From NCBI GenBank assembly GCA_028713595.1, contig JAQTNZ010000091.1:1-8128 (forward strand): a DNA stretch of 8,128 nucleotides. Direction: 5' to 3'. Source of the stretch: Methylovulum sp. Its GTDB lineage: Bacteria; Pseudomonadota; Gammaproteobacteria; Methylococcales; Methylomonadaceae. Under the pieces are notes generated by a model. The model ran no database searches, was not told the origin of the DNA, and saw only the letters and a program-made list of their open reading frames with translations. The position numbers were made by a program, and so were the translations under genes. Of this stretch, positions 1 through 8,097 are shown piece by piece. Positions within the stretch are counted from its first letter, which is position 1. Each line of letters begins with the position of its first letter.

Positions 1-1200
<1,200 letters not shown>

Positions 1201-1223
1201 TAGCTATAATCCTGATGAAGTGC

Positions 1224-2384
1224 TTAGATGCCCGCCGCCGCTTTTAATGCGTCGACTTTGTCGGTTTTTTCCCAGCTAAAGCTGTCTTCGGTACGGCCAA
1301 AATGACCATAAGCCGCAGTCAGCTGATAAATCGGTTTTAACAGGTCAAGCATGGCGATCAGGCCTTTAGGGCGCAGGTCAAAAGTGTCACGGACGATTTG
1401 CACCAAACGGTCTTCACTCAGCTTGCTGGTGCCGAAGGTTTCCACGCTGATAGAAGTCGGCTCGGCAACGCCGATAGCGTAAGAGACTTGGATTTCGCAA
1501 CGTTCCGCCAAACCGGCGGCGACGATGTTTTTGGCGACGTAACGCGCCATATAAGCGGCGGAACGGTCAACCTTGGAAGGGTCTTTGCCGGAAAACGCAC
1601 CGCCACCATGCCGCGCCATACCGCCGTAAGTGTCAACGATAATTTTCCGGCCAGTCAAGCCACAATCGCCCACGGGGCCGCCAATCACGAACTTGCCGGT
1701 CGGATTGATAAAATACTTGGTGTCTTTATGCAGCCATTCTTTAGGCAATACATGCAGGATAATATCATCCATCACCGCTTCATACAGGGCTTTTTGGCTG
1801 ATTTCCGGTGAATGTTGGGTGGACAGCACCACCGCATCAATCGCTACGGGCTTGTTGTTCTCGTAACGGAAGGTGATCTGGCTTTTGGCATCGGGACGCA
1901 GCCAAGGCAGGGTCTTATTTTTACGCACTTCAGATTGGCGTTTGACCAGCAAATGCGAATAAGTGATGGGGGCGGGCATAAACACATCGGTTTCGTTGCT
2001 GGCATAGCCAAACATCAGGCCTTGGTCGCCAGCGCCTTGCTCATGGTTTTCACTTTCATCAACACCCATCGCAATGTCAGCCGATTGTTTGCCGATAGCG
2101 TTCAATACCGCACAGCTTTGCCCGTCAAAGCCAATTTCGCCGTTGTCGTAGCCAATATCACAGACCACTTTGCGCACCAAAGCTTCCATATCCACCCAGG
2201 CATCAGTGGTGATTTCACCCGCCAACACCACCATGCCGGTTTTGACCAGCGTTTCACAGGCCACCCTAGATTTAGGGTCTTGCGCCAACAACGCATCCAA
2301 TACGGCATCGGAAATTTGATCCGCAACCTTATCAGGATGCCCCTCGGACACGGATTCTGATGTAAAAATGAAGTTATTGCTCAT
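1224..2384 (-). CDS. metK: S-adenosylmethionine synthase
   Basis: Methionine adenosyltransferase: condenses L-methionine with ATP to form S-adenosylmethionine, releasing phosphate and pyrophosphate, in the cytosol as a homotetramer. At 386 residues it is full length for the bacterial family. Visible motifs: GHPDK (15-19) at the N-terminus with the ATP-phosphate histidine and metal-binding aspartate, the adenosine-binding GAGDQG (117-122), the methionine-loop region around 95-110, and the P-loop-like [16 protein letters not shown] (260-275) with catalytic lysine. The C-terminal domain carries SYAIGVAEP and the YGHFGR segment. GAGG lies seven bases before the ATG, supporting this start. It is followed after 23 bp by ahcY, so the pair forms a SAM synthesis and SAH disposal unit. 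The upstream gap to the tRNA is short and carries a terminator-like hairpin. I see no SAM riboswitch. Confidence 0.98.
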   Translation of the reverse strand: MSNNFIFTSESVSEGHPDKVADQISDAVLDALLAQDPKSRVACETLVKTGMVVLAGEITTDAWVDMEALVRKVVCDIGYDNGEIGFDGQSCAVLNAIGKQSADIAMGVDESENHEQGAGDQGLMFGYASNETDVFMPAPITYSHLLVKRQSEVRKNKTLPWLRPDAKSQITFRYENNKPVAIDAVVLSTQHSPEISQKALYEAVMDDIILHVLPKEWLHKDTKYFINPTGKFVIGGPVGDCGLTGRKIIVDTYGGMARHGGGAFSGKDPSKVDRSAAYMARYVAKNIVAAGLAERCEIQVSYAIGVAEPTSISVETFGTSKLSEDRLVQIVRDTFDLRPKGLIAMLDLLKPIYQLTAAYGHFGRTEDSFSWEKTDKVDALKAAAGI

Positions 2385-2422
2385 GCTATCGCCTCGTTGA
2401 AAGATAAAACCCAGATAGACAA

Positions 2423-2442
2423 AAGGCTGCGTAAGCAGCCTT
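2423..2442 (-). terminator. Rho-independent terminator after tRNA-Ile2
   Basis: A perfect 8-bp inverted repeat (AAGGCTGC and GCAGCCTT) closes a four-base loop. Read on the minus strand it is followed immediately by further T residues (CCTTTTGTCT). It lies 13 bp beyond the encoded CCA end of the tRNA and 38 bp before the metK start codon. Its position and orientation suit termination of the tRNA, or of the whole rpsU-to-tRNA transcript. The T-run is short, so termination may be partial. On the plus strand the same hairpin is followed by TTGTTCTTT, but no plus-strand gene needs it. Confidence 0.7.
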
Positions 2443-2455
2443 GTTCTTTATAATG

Positions 2456-2532
2456 TGGTGGGCCATGTAGGACTTGAACCTACGACCTGCCGATTATGAG
2501 TCGGACGCTCTAACCAACTGAGCTAATGGCCC
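2456..2532 (-). tRNA. tRNA with CAU anticodon, probably tRNA-Ile2
   Basis: A 77-nt cloverleaf with encoded CCA. The acceptor stem GGGCCAT/ATGGCCC pairs fully, D-stem GCTC/GAGC, T-stem GTAGG/CCTAC with loop TTCAAGT, discriminator A. The anticodon loop CTCATAA gives anticodon CAT at 2496-2498. It is not initiator tRNA, because the first acceptor pair is G-C and not a C/A mismatch. Between elongator Met and the minor isoleucine tRNA whose C34 is turned into lysidine by TilS to read AUA, I favour Ile2. The stretch from the anticodon loop to the T-loop closely resembles E. coli ileX, and ileX lies just downstream of rpoD in E. coli, as here. The outermost anticodon-stem pair (27-43) is a T/C mismatch. 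It starts 14 bp after the rpoD stop. Confidence 0.9.
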
Positions 2533-2546
2533 TTGTTTTCCGTTAT

Positions 2547-4358
2547 TTATTCGCCGTCCAAAAAGCACCGAAGCTGTTCGGAACGGGATGGATGCCGTAA
2601 TTTTCTTAAAGCTTTGGCCTCAATCTGGCGGATGCGCTCGCGCGTCACGTCAAATTGCTTGCCAACCTCTTCCAAGGTATGGTCGGTGTTCATATTGATG
2701 CCAAAACGCATACGCAACACTTTGGCTTCGCGGGCCGTCAGCCCTGCCAGCACGTTTTGGGTCGATTCACGAAGACCGGCGATAGTCGCCGCTTCCACTG
2801 GGGACAATACTTTACCATCCTCAATGAAATCCCCCAAATGGGAATCTTCATCATCGCCTATCGGCGTTTCCATAGAAATCGGTTCTTTAGCTATTTTCAA
2901 CACCTTACGGACTTTGTCCTCAGGCATCTCCATACGTTCGGCCAGCTCTTCAGGGGTGGCTTCGCGCCCCATTTCCTGCAAAATCTGCCGTGAAATGCGG
3001 TTTAGCTTATTGATGGTCTCGATCATGTGCACCGGAATACGGATGGTGCGGGCCTGGTCGGCGATGGAGCGGGTAATCGCTTGCCGTATCCACCAGGTCG
3101 CATAGGTCGAAAACTTGTAACCCCGGCGGTATTCAAATTTGTCAACCGCCTTCATCAAACCGATATTGCCTTCTTGGATCAAGTCCAAAAACTGCAAGCC
3201 CCGGTTGGTGTATTTTTTGGCGATGGAAATGACCAGCCGCAAATTGGCCTCGATCATTTCTTTTTTGGCACGCCGCGCCTTGGCCTCACCTATCGACATG
3301 CGCCGGTTAATGTCTTTCAGGCCGTTAATGGTCAGGCCATATTGCGCCTCAATTTCCGCCAAGGTTTTTTGGGCTTTCCTTAGCTCTTTCTCATGCGGGG
3401 CAAGGCTTTGGGCATATTCATGGCCCGCCTGTAAAAACGGGTCCAGCCATGCGGAATCCGATTCATGCTCAGTGAACGAGATGATAAAGTTTTTGCGCGG
3501 CATTTTGGCATACTTGGTGAAAATCTCCAAGATCAGCCGTTCTTGCTCACGCACGGCGGCCACCCCGTTAGGGATAATGCCGGTCAGCTTCTTCAGGTAT
3601 TGGGGTGTCCACTTAAATTCCATGAACAAGTCAGCCAGCACTTCAAAAGCCGCTTCCGTCTGCGCACTGACATAACCATGCCGCTTGATGGCGGCGGACG
3701 CTATGTTCAGCTGTTCCCTTAACGCTTCGACCTTTTCCAGGACTTCTTCGTAGGCCAAGCCCTTAAGCTCGTCTTCGGGAGAGGCATCAACCACCACATC
3801 GGCGACAGGTTGGGCGGAAATCAGATCTTCCGGTTCGGTTGACAAATCGACAAAGCCCGAAATAAGGTCTGTCAGGCGCACCCCGCCTTCTTCACCGGAA
3901 ATGCTGTCAAACGACTGGAGAAAATCTTCGACCACCACGCAAGAGCGGGAAATGGCCTTGACCAATTGTTGCTGGCCTTCCTCGATACGTTTGGCAATTT
4001 TTAGTTCATCAGCACGGGTCAGCAACTCGACCGAACCCATTTCACGCATGTACATGCGCACCGGATCGGTGGTGCGGCCAAACTCGCTATCGACAGACGC
4101 TAAGGCCGCGACTTCTTCCGCGTCTTCATCATCGGTGGTGACGGTCGCCGAATCGGTAATCAGGGAATCTTCATCAGGAGCCACTTCATAGACTTGGATG
4201 CCCATGTCGTTAATCATGGCAATAATGTCTTCAATTTGCTCAGGATCAGCAATATCACTTGGCAAGTGATCGTTCACTTCGGCGTAAGTCAGATAACCCT
4301 GAATTTTGCCTTTAGCTATCAGTTGTTTAAGCTGGGACTGCTGTTGTTCTTGATTCAT
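2547..4358 (-). CDS. rpoD: RNA polymerase primary sigma factor (sigma-70)
   Basis: Housekeeping sigma factor that directs RNA polymerase to -10/-35 promoters. I take the ATG at 4358 (603 residues; E. coli has 613) because translation from there, [18 protein letters not shown], aligns with the E. coli N-terminus. The in-frame GTG at 4391 would add 11 unrelated residues. Domains: region 1.1 at about 1-80 with [13 protein letters not shown] (21-33) and an acidic tail; region 1.2 starting at [16 protein letters not shown] (93-108); a long non-conserved region (about 130-365) marking a group 1 sigma; region 2 (about 368-445) with the core-binding and -10-melting residues in [16 protein letters not shown] (415-430); region 3 (about 447-525); region 4.2 helix-turn-helix with [20 protein letters not shown] (571-590). 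Start-proximal GAGAAG is only a weak ribosome binding site. A promoter lies in the 82-bp gap to dnaG, so rpoD can be expressed apart from the operon. Confidence 0.98.
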   Translation of the reverse strand: MNQEQQQSQLKQLIAKGKIQGYLTYAEVNDHLPSDIADPEQIEDIIAMINDMGIQVYEVAPDEDSLITDSATVTTDDEDAEEVAALASVDSEFGRTTDPVRMYMREMGSVELLTRADELKIAKRIEEGQQQLVKAISRSCVVVEDFLQSFDSISGEEGGVRLTDLISGFVDLSTEPEDLISAQPVADVVVDASPEDELKGLAYEEVLEKVEALREQLNIASAAIKRHGYVSAQTEAAFEVLADLFMEFKWTPQYLKKLTGIIPNGVAAVREQERLILEIFTKYAKMPRKNFIISFTEHESDSAWLDPFLQAGHEYAQSLAPHEKELRKAQKTLAEIEAQYGLTINGLKDINRRMSIGEAKARRAKKEMIEANLRLVISIAKKYTNRGLQFLDLIQEGNIGLMKAVDKFEYRRGYKFSTYATWWIRQAITRSIADQARTIRIPVHMIETINKLNRISRQILQEMGREATPEELAERMEMPEDKVRKVLKIAKEPISMETPIGDDEDSHLGDFIEDGKVLSPVEAATIAGLRESTQNVLAGLTAREAKVLRMRFGINMNTDHTLEEVGKQFDVTRERIRQIEAKALRKLRHPSRSEQLRCFLDGE

Positions 4359-4406
4359 CGTCTTCTCACTGAATACCCTATCCAGCACCACTCTGCTGAA
4401 CCCGTA

Positions 4407-4436
4407 ATTATACTACAAGATTTTCCTGATTGAAAA
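4407..4436 (-). promoter_or_regulatory. Sigma-70 promoter in the dnaG-rpoD gap
   Basis: Read on the minus strand, a perfect -10 hexamer TATAAT (4412 down to 4407) lies 18 bp downstream of TTTTCA (4436 down to 4431), which matches four of six -35 positions. The predicted start of transcription, near 4400, gives a leader of about 40 nt before the rpoD ATG. The promoter sits right after the dnaG stop. E. coli also has internal rpoD promoters, though inside dnaG, so a separate rpoD promoter is expected here. No heat-shock sigma-32 pattern was obvious to me. Confidence 0.6.
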
Positions 4437-4440
4437 CCAG

Positions 4441-6156
4441 TTATTTTCTTGACCTGTGCATCGATAGTTTTCTGAACTCTTCTTTCTCTTGCTCGCTGCC
4501 GCTATCCGCTTTAGCCAGTAAGCGGTTAAAGCGGGCATCAATGCCTTGCTCCAGCAATTTTTCCCAAGCCCCACTAAATTCCTGTTCCACACCCGCCTCC
4601 AGCTTTATTGCCGCCAGTTGCGTGATAATGCCCTCATCGGGATGACCCCGGTAATGCTCCAACAACACACCTGTGGTGGCGGGTTTTTCCGCCAGCAATA
4701 CCTGTAAGATAGCCTTAAACTTGTCGGCACCTTTAAAATCCAACGCATCCCAATCCACGCCCTGCTCTTCCAACACGCCAATCAAGCTGGGGATTTGCAC
4801 CAGCATCGCCAGCGTCCGCCGCTCTAGCGGCGGTGCACTATCTTTTTTCTGGGGCGTACGAGCCAACCTATAATTAAGTCTAGCCGTTTTATCGGAAACG
4901 TCCACAGCCGATTTGCTTATTTCTTGCAAACGGGCTTGCATCATGTCCTTGAAGATGCTATCCGGCAACTTTAGCAAATAAGGCTTGGCCTTATTGACAT
5001 ACTGCGCCCGCCCCTCCATTTCGCCCAGATTAAATTCAGAGGCCAAATGGTCAAAAAAGTAATCCGACAACACCGAGGATGCCTGTAAGTCAGCAGAAAA
5101 CGCGCCAACTCCTTGGCTGCGCACCCAAGAATCAGGGTCATGGCCTTGTGGCAACAGCATGATGCGGATTTGCCGCCCGTCCTGCAACACCGAAAAGGCC
5201 GCGTCCATCGCCTTCCAGATCGCCTCCCTGCCCGCATTGTCGCCATCAAAACAAAACACCAGCTCTGGGGTATAGCGGAACAACAACTCCAAATGCGCCT
5301 GCGAAACGGCGGTTCCTAAGGCCGCCACCGCATAGCCGATGCCCAGTTGCGCCAAGGCGATGACATCCATATAGCCTTCAACCAGCACTATCCGTTGTGG
5401 CTTAGGGTTTGTTTTAAGCAATTCATATAGGCCATACACTTCACGGCCTTTATGAAATAGGGGCGTTTCCGGGGAATTCAAGTATTTTGGCAAAGAATCG
5501 TCTAAAACCCGGCCACCAAAGCCAATCACCCGCCCGCGCTTATCTCGGATCGGAAACATGACCCGATGCCGGAACCGCGCATAGACCCCACCATTGTCAT
5601 TGCCACCTAATAAGCCGACCGCCAGCAAGGCTTGCTGGTCAAAGCGGCCAGTCAAAGCCTGCCAATCCGCTGGCGCATAACCCAAGCGGAACGTGGCTGC
5701 GACCTCGCCGCTTAAATCGCGTTTTTTCAGGTAGGCCACCGCTTGTTTGCCCGCCGCACTGGTGCGTAATTGCTGGACATAAAAATCGGCGGCTTGTTCC
5801 ATCAAGTCATACAAACTTTGCAGGTCGGCCTTGTCGGCAGCCGCAACCGCCGCCTCCCTAGGCACGTCAACACCGGCAAACGCCGCCAAATCCTCGACCG
5901 CCTCGACAAAGTCAAGATGGTTGAATTCCATTAAAAAACTGATGGCGTTGCCACTGGCGCCACAACCAAAACAATGGAAAAACTGCTTATTAGAGTTAAC
6001 GGAGAAGCTGGGGGTTTTTTCGCTATGGAAAGGGCAACGGGCAACATAATTGGCACCCGTTTTTTTTAAGGGGACGTGCGAATCGATCAATTCAACAATA
6101 TCAATCCGCACCAGCAGATCGTCAATGAATGCGCGGGGAATTCTGCCGCCGGACAT
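4441..6156 (-). CDS. dnaG: DNA primase
   Basis: Makes the RNA primers for the leading and lagging strands at the replication fork, working with the DnaB helicase. The 571 residues are close to the family length (E. coli 581). Domains in order: N-terminal CHC2 zinc finger with C41, H44, C62 and C65; RNA polymerase core with the conserved basic block FRHRVMFPIRDKRGR (195-209) and FGGRVLDD (213-220); TOPRIM fold with the catalytic glutamate in EGYMD (260-264), the metal-binding DGDNAG (304-309) and the DPD acidic pair (340-342); then a helical C-terminal domain (about 440-571) of the type that binds DnaB. The N-terminal domains are strongly conserved and the C-terminal part is much less like E. 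coli, as is usual. The ATG at 6156 lies 21 bp after yqeY. No good Shine-Dalgarno is visible (TGGTAG at best), which may keep primase synthesis low relative to its operon neighbours. Confidence 0.98.
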   Translation of the reverse strand: MSGGRIPRAFIDDLLVRIDIVELIDSHVPLKKTGANYVARCPFHSEKTPSFSVNSNKQFFHCFGCGASGNAISFLMEFNHLDFVEAVEDLAAFAGVDVPREAAVAAADKADLQSLYDLMEQAADFYVQQLRTSAAGKQAVAYLKKRDLSGEVAATFRLGYAPADWQALTGRFDQQALLAVGLLGGNDNGGVYARFRHRVMFPIRDKRGRVIGFGGRVLDDSLPKYLNSPETPLFHKGREVYGLYELLKTNPKPQRIVLVEGYMDVIALAQLGIGYAVAALGTAVSQAHLELLFRYTPELVFCFDGDNAGREAIWKAMDAAFSVLQDGRQIRIMLLPQGHDPDSWVRSQGVGAFSADLQASSVLSDYFFDHLASEFNLGEMEGRAQYVNKAKPYLLKLPDSIFKDMMQARLQEISKSAVDVSDKTARLNYRLARTPQKKDSAPPLERRTLAMLVQIPSLIGVLEEQGVDWDALDFKGADKFKAILQVLLAEKPATTGVLLEHYRGHPDEGIITQLAAIKLEAGVEQEFSGAWEKLLEQGIDARFNRLLAKADSGSEQEKEEFRKLSMHRSRK

Positions 6157-6177
6157 GGCTACCAGGACAAAACCGAC

Positions 6178-6630
6178 TTATTCAGCCAGGGCCGCCTTGA
6201 TCTTGACACCCACTACGGACATATCGGCGCGGCCTTGCATAGGCGTTTTTAACAGCCCCATAACCTTGCCCATGTCTTTGACAGAAACCGCACCCGATTT
6301 TGCAATGGCGGTGCTGATCATCTGGTCAATTTCATCGGCGGATAGTGGTTGTGGCAGAAAATCTTGGATCACCAAAATTTCGGCTTCCTCAACGGCCACC
6401 AAGTCACTGCGTCCGGCATCGCCATATTGGCGGATCGACTCGCGCCGTTGCTTGAGCATCTTGTCCAGCACCAAGACGGTACGCTGGTCGTCCAAAACGA
6501 TGCGCTCATCAACCTCAACTTGCTTGATGGCGGACAAAATCAGGCGGATCACGCCCAATCTGGCCTTTGCGCCGCTTTTCATCGCGGCTTTCATTTCGTC
6601 CTTAATGCGGTCGGTCAATAAGCCACTCAT
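6178..6630 (-). CDS. yqeY: GatB/YqeY domain-containing protein
   Basis: A 150-residue protein of the YqeY family. Its fold is shared with the tRNA-binding tail domain of GatB, the amidotransferase subunit that makes Asn- and Gln-tRNA. The role of stand-alone YqeY proteins is not well established; tRNA binding or amidation-related activity is inferred from the fold. Family signs: the N-terminal helix region with MKSGAKARLGVIRLILSAIK (17-36), the central QYGDAGRSDL and EEAEILVIQDFLP segments, and the C-terminal DMGKVMG followed by GRADM, the most diagnostic block. The start ATG is only 2 bp after the TGA of rpsU and has no clear ribosome binding site of its own, so translation is probably coupled to rpsU. 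I recall a homologue in the same place in Pseudomonas; E. coli lacks it in this operon. Confidence 0.93.
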   Translation of the reverse strand: MSGLLTDRIKDEMKAAMKSGAKARLGVIRLILSAIKQVEVDERIVLDDQRTVLVLDKMLKQRRESIRQYGDAGRSDLVAVEEAEILVIQDFLPQPLSADEIDQMISTAIAKSGAVSVKDMGKVMGLLKTPMQGRADMSVVGVKIKAALAE

Positions 6631-6632
6631 AA

Positions 6633-6866
6633 TCAGACGGCTGGACGGCCACGGCGCAGGTTTTTCAGTGCGTAACGCTCACGCGCCAATTTCTTCAAAT
6701 GCCGTTTGACCGCCGCCGCACCCTTGCGTTTACGTTCGGCGGTGGGTTTTTCATAAAACTCACGGCGGCGCACTTCCGCTAAAACACCCGCTTTTTCACA
6801 AGCGCGTTTAAAGCGGCGAATAGCAATGTCAAAAGGTTCGTTTTCTTTAATTTTTACTGACGGCAT
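6633..6866 (-). CDS. rpsU: 30S ribosomal protein S21
   Basis: Small basic protein of the 30S subunit that lies near the anti-Shine-Dalgarno end of 16S rRNA and helps mRNA recognition. Residues 1-47 follow the family closely: [20 protein letters not shown], then [31 protein letters not shown] (53-64) continues the match. After this the tail differs: [13 protein letters not shown] replaces the shorter E. coli ending, giving 77 residues against 71 in E. coli. The protein is rich in arginine and lysine throughout. It is the first gene of the macromolecular synthesis operon rpsU-yqeY-dnaG-rpoD. GGAA seven bases before the ATG is a moderate ribosome binding site, and a near-consensus promoter lies about 60 bp upstream. 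No terminator separates it from yqeY. Confidence 0.98.
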   Translation of the reverse strand: MPSVKIKENEPFDIAIRRFKRACEKAGVLAEVRRREFYEKPTAERKRKGAAAVKRHLKKLARERYALKNLRRGRPAV

Positions 6867-6902
6867 TATGTGGTTCCAAGTGTGATAATATTAAAACAAG
6901 GC

Positions 6903-6921
6903 GCCCAGTGATAGACTGAGC
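6903..6921 (-). promoter_or_regulatory. Hairpin in the rpsU leader (possible regulatory structure)
   Basis: Minus-strand GCTCAGT and ACTGGGC can pair over 7 bp (one G-U) around a five-base loop. A further AAGGC/GCCTT pair at 6929-6933 and 6898-6902 flanks the core, separated on one side by an unpaired TTTTTAA. Only the core is certain to be in the rpsU transcript, since the predicted start lies near 6930. On the minus strand the structure is followed by GTTTTAATATT, so an attenuator-like role for the operon is possible but unproven. It would also fold in a tsaD transcript that started upstream of it. Confidence 0.35.
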
Positions 6922-6935
6922 TTAAAAAGCCTTGA

Positions 6936-6963
6936 ATTATACCTTTACTTTAGCCATTTTCAA
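6936..6963 (-). promoter_or_regulatory. Main sigma-70 promoter of the rpsU operon
   Basis: Read on the minus strand: -35 TTGAAA (6963 down to 6958, five of six consensus bases), a 16-bp spacer, and a perfect -10 TATAAT (6941 down to 6936). Transcription should begin near 6930, giving a leader of about 63 nt before the rpsU ATG. The -35 box is only 7 bp from the tsaD start codon on the other strand, so polymerase bound here would cover the tsaD translation start region. This is the best promoter match I found in the window. Confidence 0.72.
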
Positions 6964-6970
6964 AAACTCA

Positions 6971-7987
6971 ATGTACGTTTTAGGCATAGAAACTTCTTGT
7001 GACGAGACGGGGGTCGCCATTTATCACCCCGAACAAGGCTTGGTCAGCCATTTTTTATACAGCCAAACCGACATGCACAGCGAGTATGGCGGGGTGGTGC
7101 CGGAGCTGGCTTCGCGTGACCATATCCGCAAATTGGCCCCGCTTATCAAGCAAACCCTGCATGACAGCCAGCTCGCCAACAACGAGATCGGTGGCATTGC
7201 CTACACCGCAGGGCCGGGCCTGATGGGCGCGTTGCTGGTCGGGGCGGCCACTGCCAGAAGTTTGGCCTGGGCTTGGCAAATCCCGGCAATAGCCGTCCAT
7301 CATTTGGAAGGCCACCTGCTCGCCCCGATGCTGGAAGACCAGCCGCCCACCTTCCCCTTTGTCGCCCTGTTGATCTCCGGCGGGCATACCATGCTGGTGC
7401 GGGTGGACGGCATCGGCCACTACCAATTGCTCGGCGAATCGTTGGATGACGCCGCTGGCGAGGCTTTCGACAAGACCGCCAAATTATTGGGCCTAGGTTA
7501 TCCGGGCGGCCCGAAACTGGCGGAATTGGCCGAGCATGGCAGGCCAACGGCCTTTACCTTCCCCCGCCCTATGACTGACCGCCCTGGCCTGGATTTTAGC
7601 TTTAGCGGCTTAAAAACCTTCGCCCTTAACACCTTCAATGCCTCGGCACAAACCGAGCAAGATAAGGCCGATATTGCCGCCGCATTCCAAACCGCCGTCA
7701 CCGAGACCTTGACCATCAAATGCCGCCGCGCCTTACAACAGACGGGCCTGCACAGCCTAGTGGCCGCAGGTGGTGTCAGTGCCAACCATTCTATCCGCAA
7801 CGCCCTGACCGAAATGGCGGCGCGGGAAAAGACGGACATTTATTTTCCACGGCTACCATTTTGTACTGATAACGGCGCTATGATTGCCTACGCCGGTTGC
7901 CAGCGGCTATTGGCGGGACAACACCAAGACCTGAGGATTTTTGCCAGGCCGCGTTGGCCTATGGTGGAGTTGTCCGGTTGCGGGTAA
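6971..7987 (+). CDS. tsaD: tRNA N6-adenosine threonylcarbamoyltransferase
   Basis: Catalytic subunit (older names gcp, ygjD) that, with TsaB and TsaE, moves the threonylcarbamoyl group from the TsaC product onto A37 of tRNAs that read ANN codons. From the ATG at 6971 it has 338 residues (E. coli 337) and begins [18 protein letters not shown], matching the family start; an in-frame TTG at 6932 would add 13 unrelated residues. It has the ASKHA fold. Visible sites: ETSCDETG (7-14), [12 protein letters not shown] (40-51), the metal-binding histidines H111 and H115 in HHLEGH, SGGHT (136-140), [14 protein letters not shown] (155-168), and the metal-binding D300 in [12 protein letters not shown] (298-309). 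No Shine-Dalgarno precedes the ATG (CAAAAACTCA), which hints at a short leader or weak translation. It diverges from rpsU, an order recalled from Pseudomonas and E. coli. Its tRNA target class includes the nearby tRNA-Ile2. Confidence 0.98.
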   Translation: MYVLGIETSCDETGVAIYHPEQGLVSHFLYSQTDMHSEYGGVVPELASRDHIRKLAPLIKQTLHDSQLANNEIGGIAYTAGPGLMGALLVGAATARSLAWAWQIPAIAVHHLEGHLLAPMLEDQPPTFPFVALLISGGHTMLVRVDGIGHYQLLGESLDDAAGEAFDKTAKLLGLGYPGGPKLAELAEHGRPTAFTFPRPMTDRPGLDFSFSGLKTFALNTFNASAQTEQDKADIAAAFQTAVTETLTIKCRRALQQTGLHSLVAAGGVSANHSIRNALTEMAAREKTDIYFPRLPFCTDNGAMIAYAGCQRLLAGQHQDLRIFARPRWPMVELSGCG

Positions 7988-8097
7988 GCCAACACCAAAA
8001 ACCTTAAATGTGAATTAAGAGCTAAATAGAAGCCAAGGCATGTATGGCGTTAAACTATTGGGGAAGACATCACCCAACCCCAACAGCGGAGTGCCCC
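7988..8097. other. Intergenic stretch after tsaD
   Basis: About 110 bp without a recognisable gene. It has no clear rho-independent terminator for tsaD, only a weak AT-rich inverted repeat (CTTAA/TTAAG at 8003-8007 and 8015-8019). A second inverted repeat, TTGGGG at 8058-8063 and CCCCAA at 8078-8083 with a 14-base loop, lies just before the ribosome binding site of the next frame. No promoter stood out with confidence. Confidence 0.5.

Noticed and set aside
1201..1223. SAH riboswitch upstream of ahcY
   Set aside because: Only 23 bp separate metK and ahcY, which cannot hold the known element.
1812..2360. Long plus-strand open frame opposite metK
   Set aside because: Antisense shadow of metK with no family motif.
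2385..2422. SAM riboswitch upstream of metK
   Set aside because: The space between the terminator hairpin and the start codon is too short and lacks any riboswitch-like core.
2533..3675. Several plus-strand open frames opposite rpoD
   Set aside because: They overlap each other and the conserved sigma regions; no domain signs or plausible start sites of their own.
4359..4391. Upstream in-frame GTG start for rpoD adding 11 residues
   Set aside because: The extension [11 protein letters not shown] does not match sigma-70 N-termini, while the ATG at 4358 aligns with the E. coli start.
6050..6709. Plus-strand frame of 219 codons crossing dnaG, yqeY and rpsU
   Set aside because: It crosses three confirmed minus-strand genes and their junctions, and its translation has no recognisable feature.
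6932..6970. Upstream TTG start for tsaD adding 13 residues
   Set aside because: The added residues have no family counterpart, and the region is occupied by the rpsU promoter; MYVLGIETS is the standard beginning.
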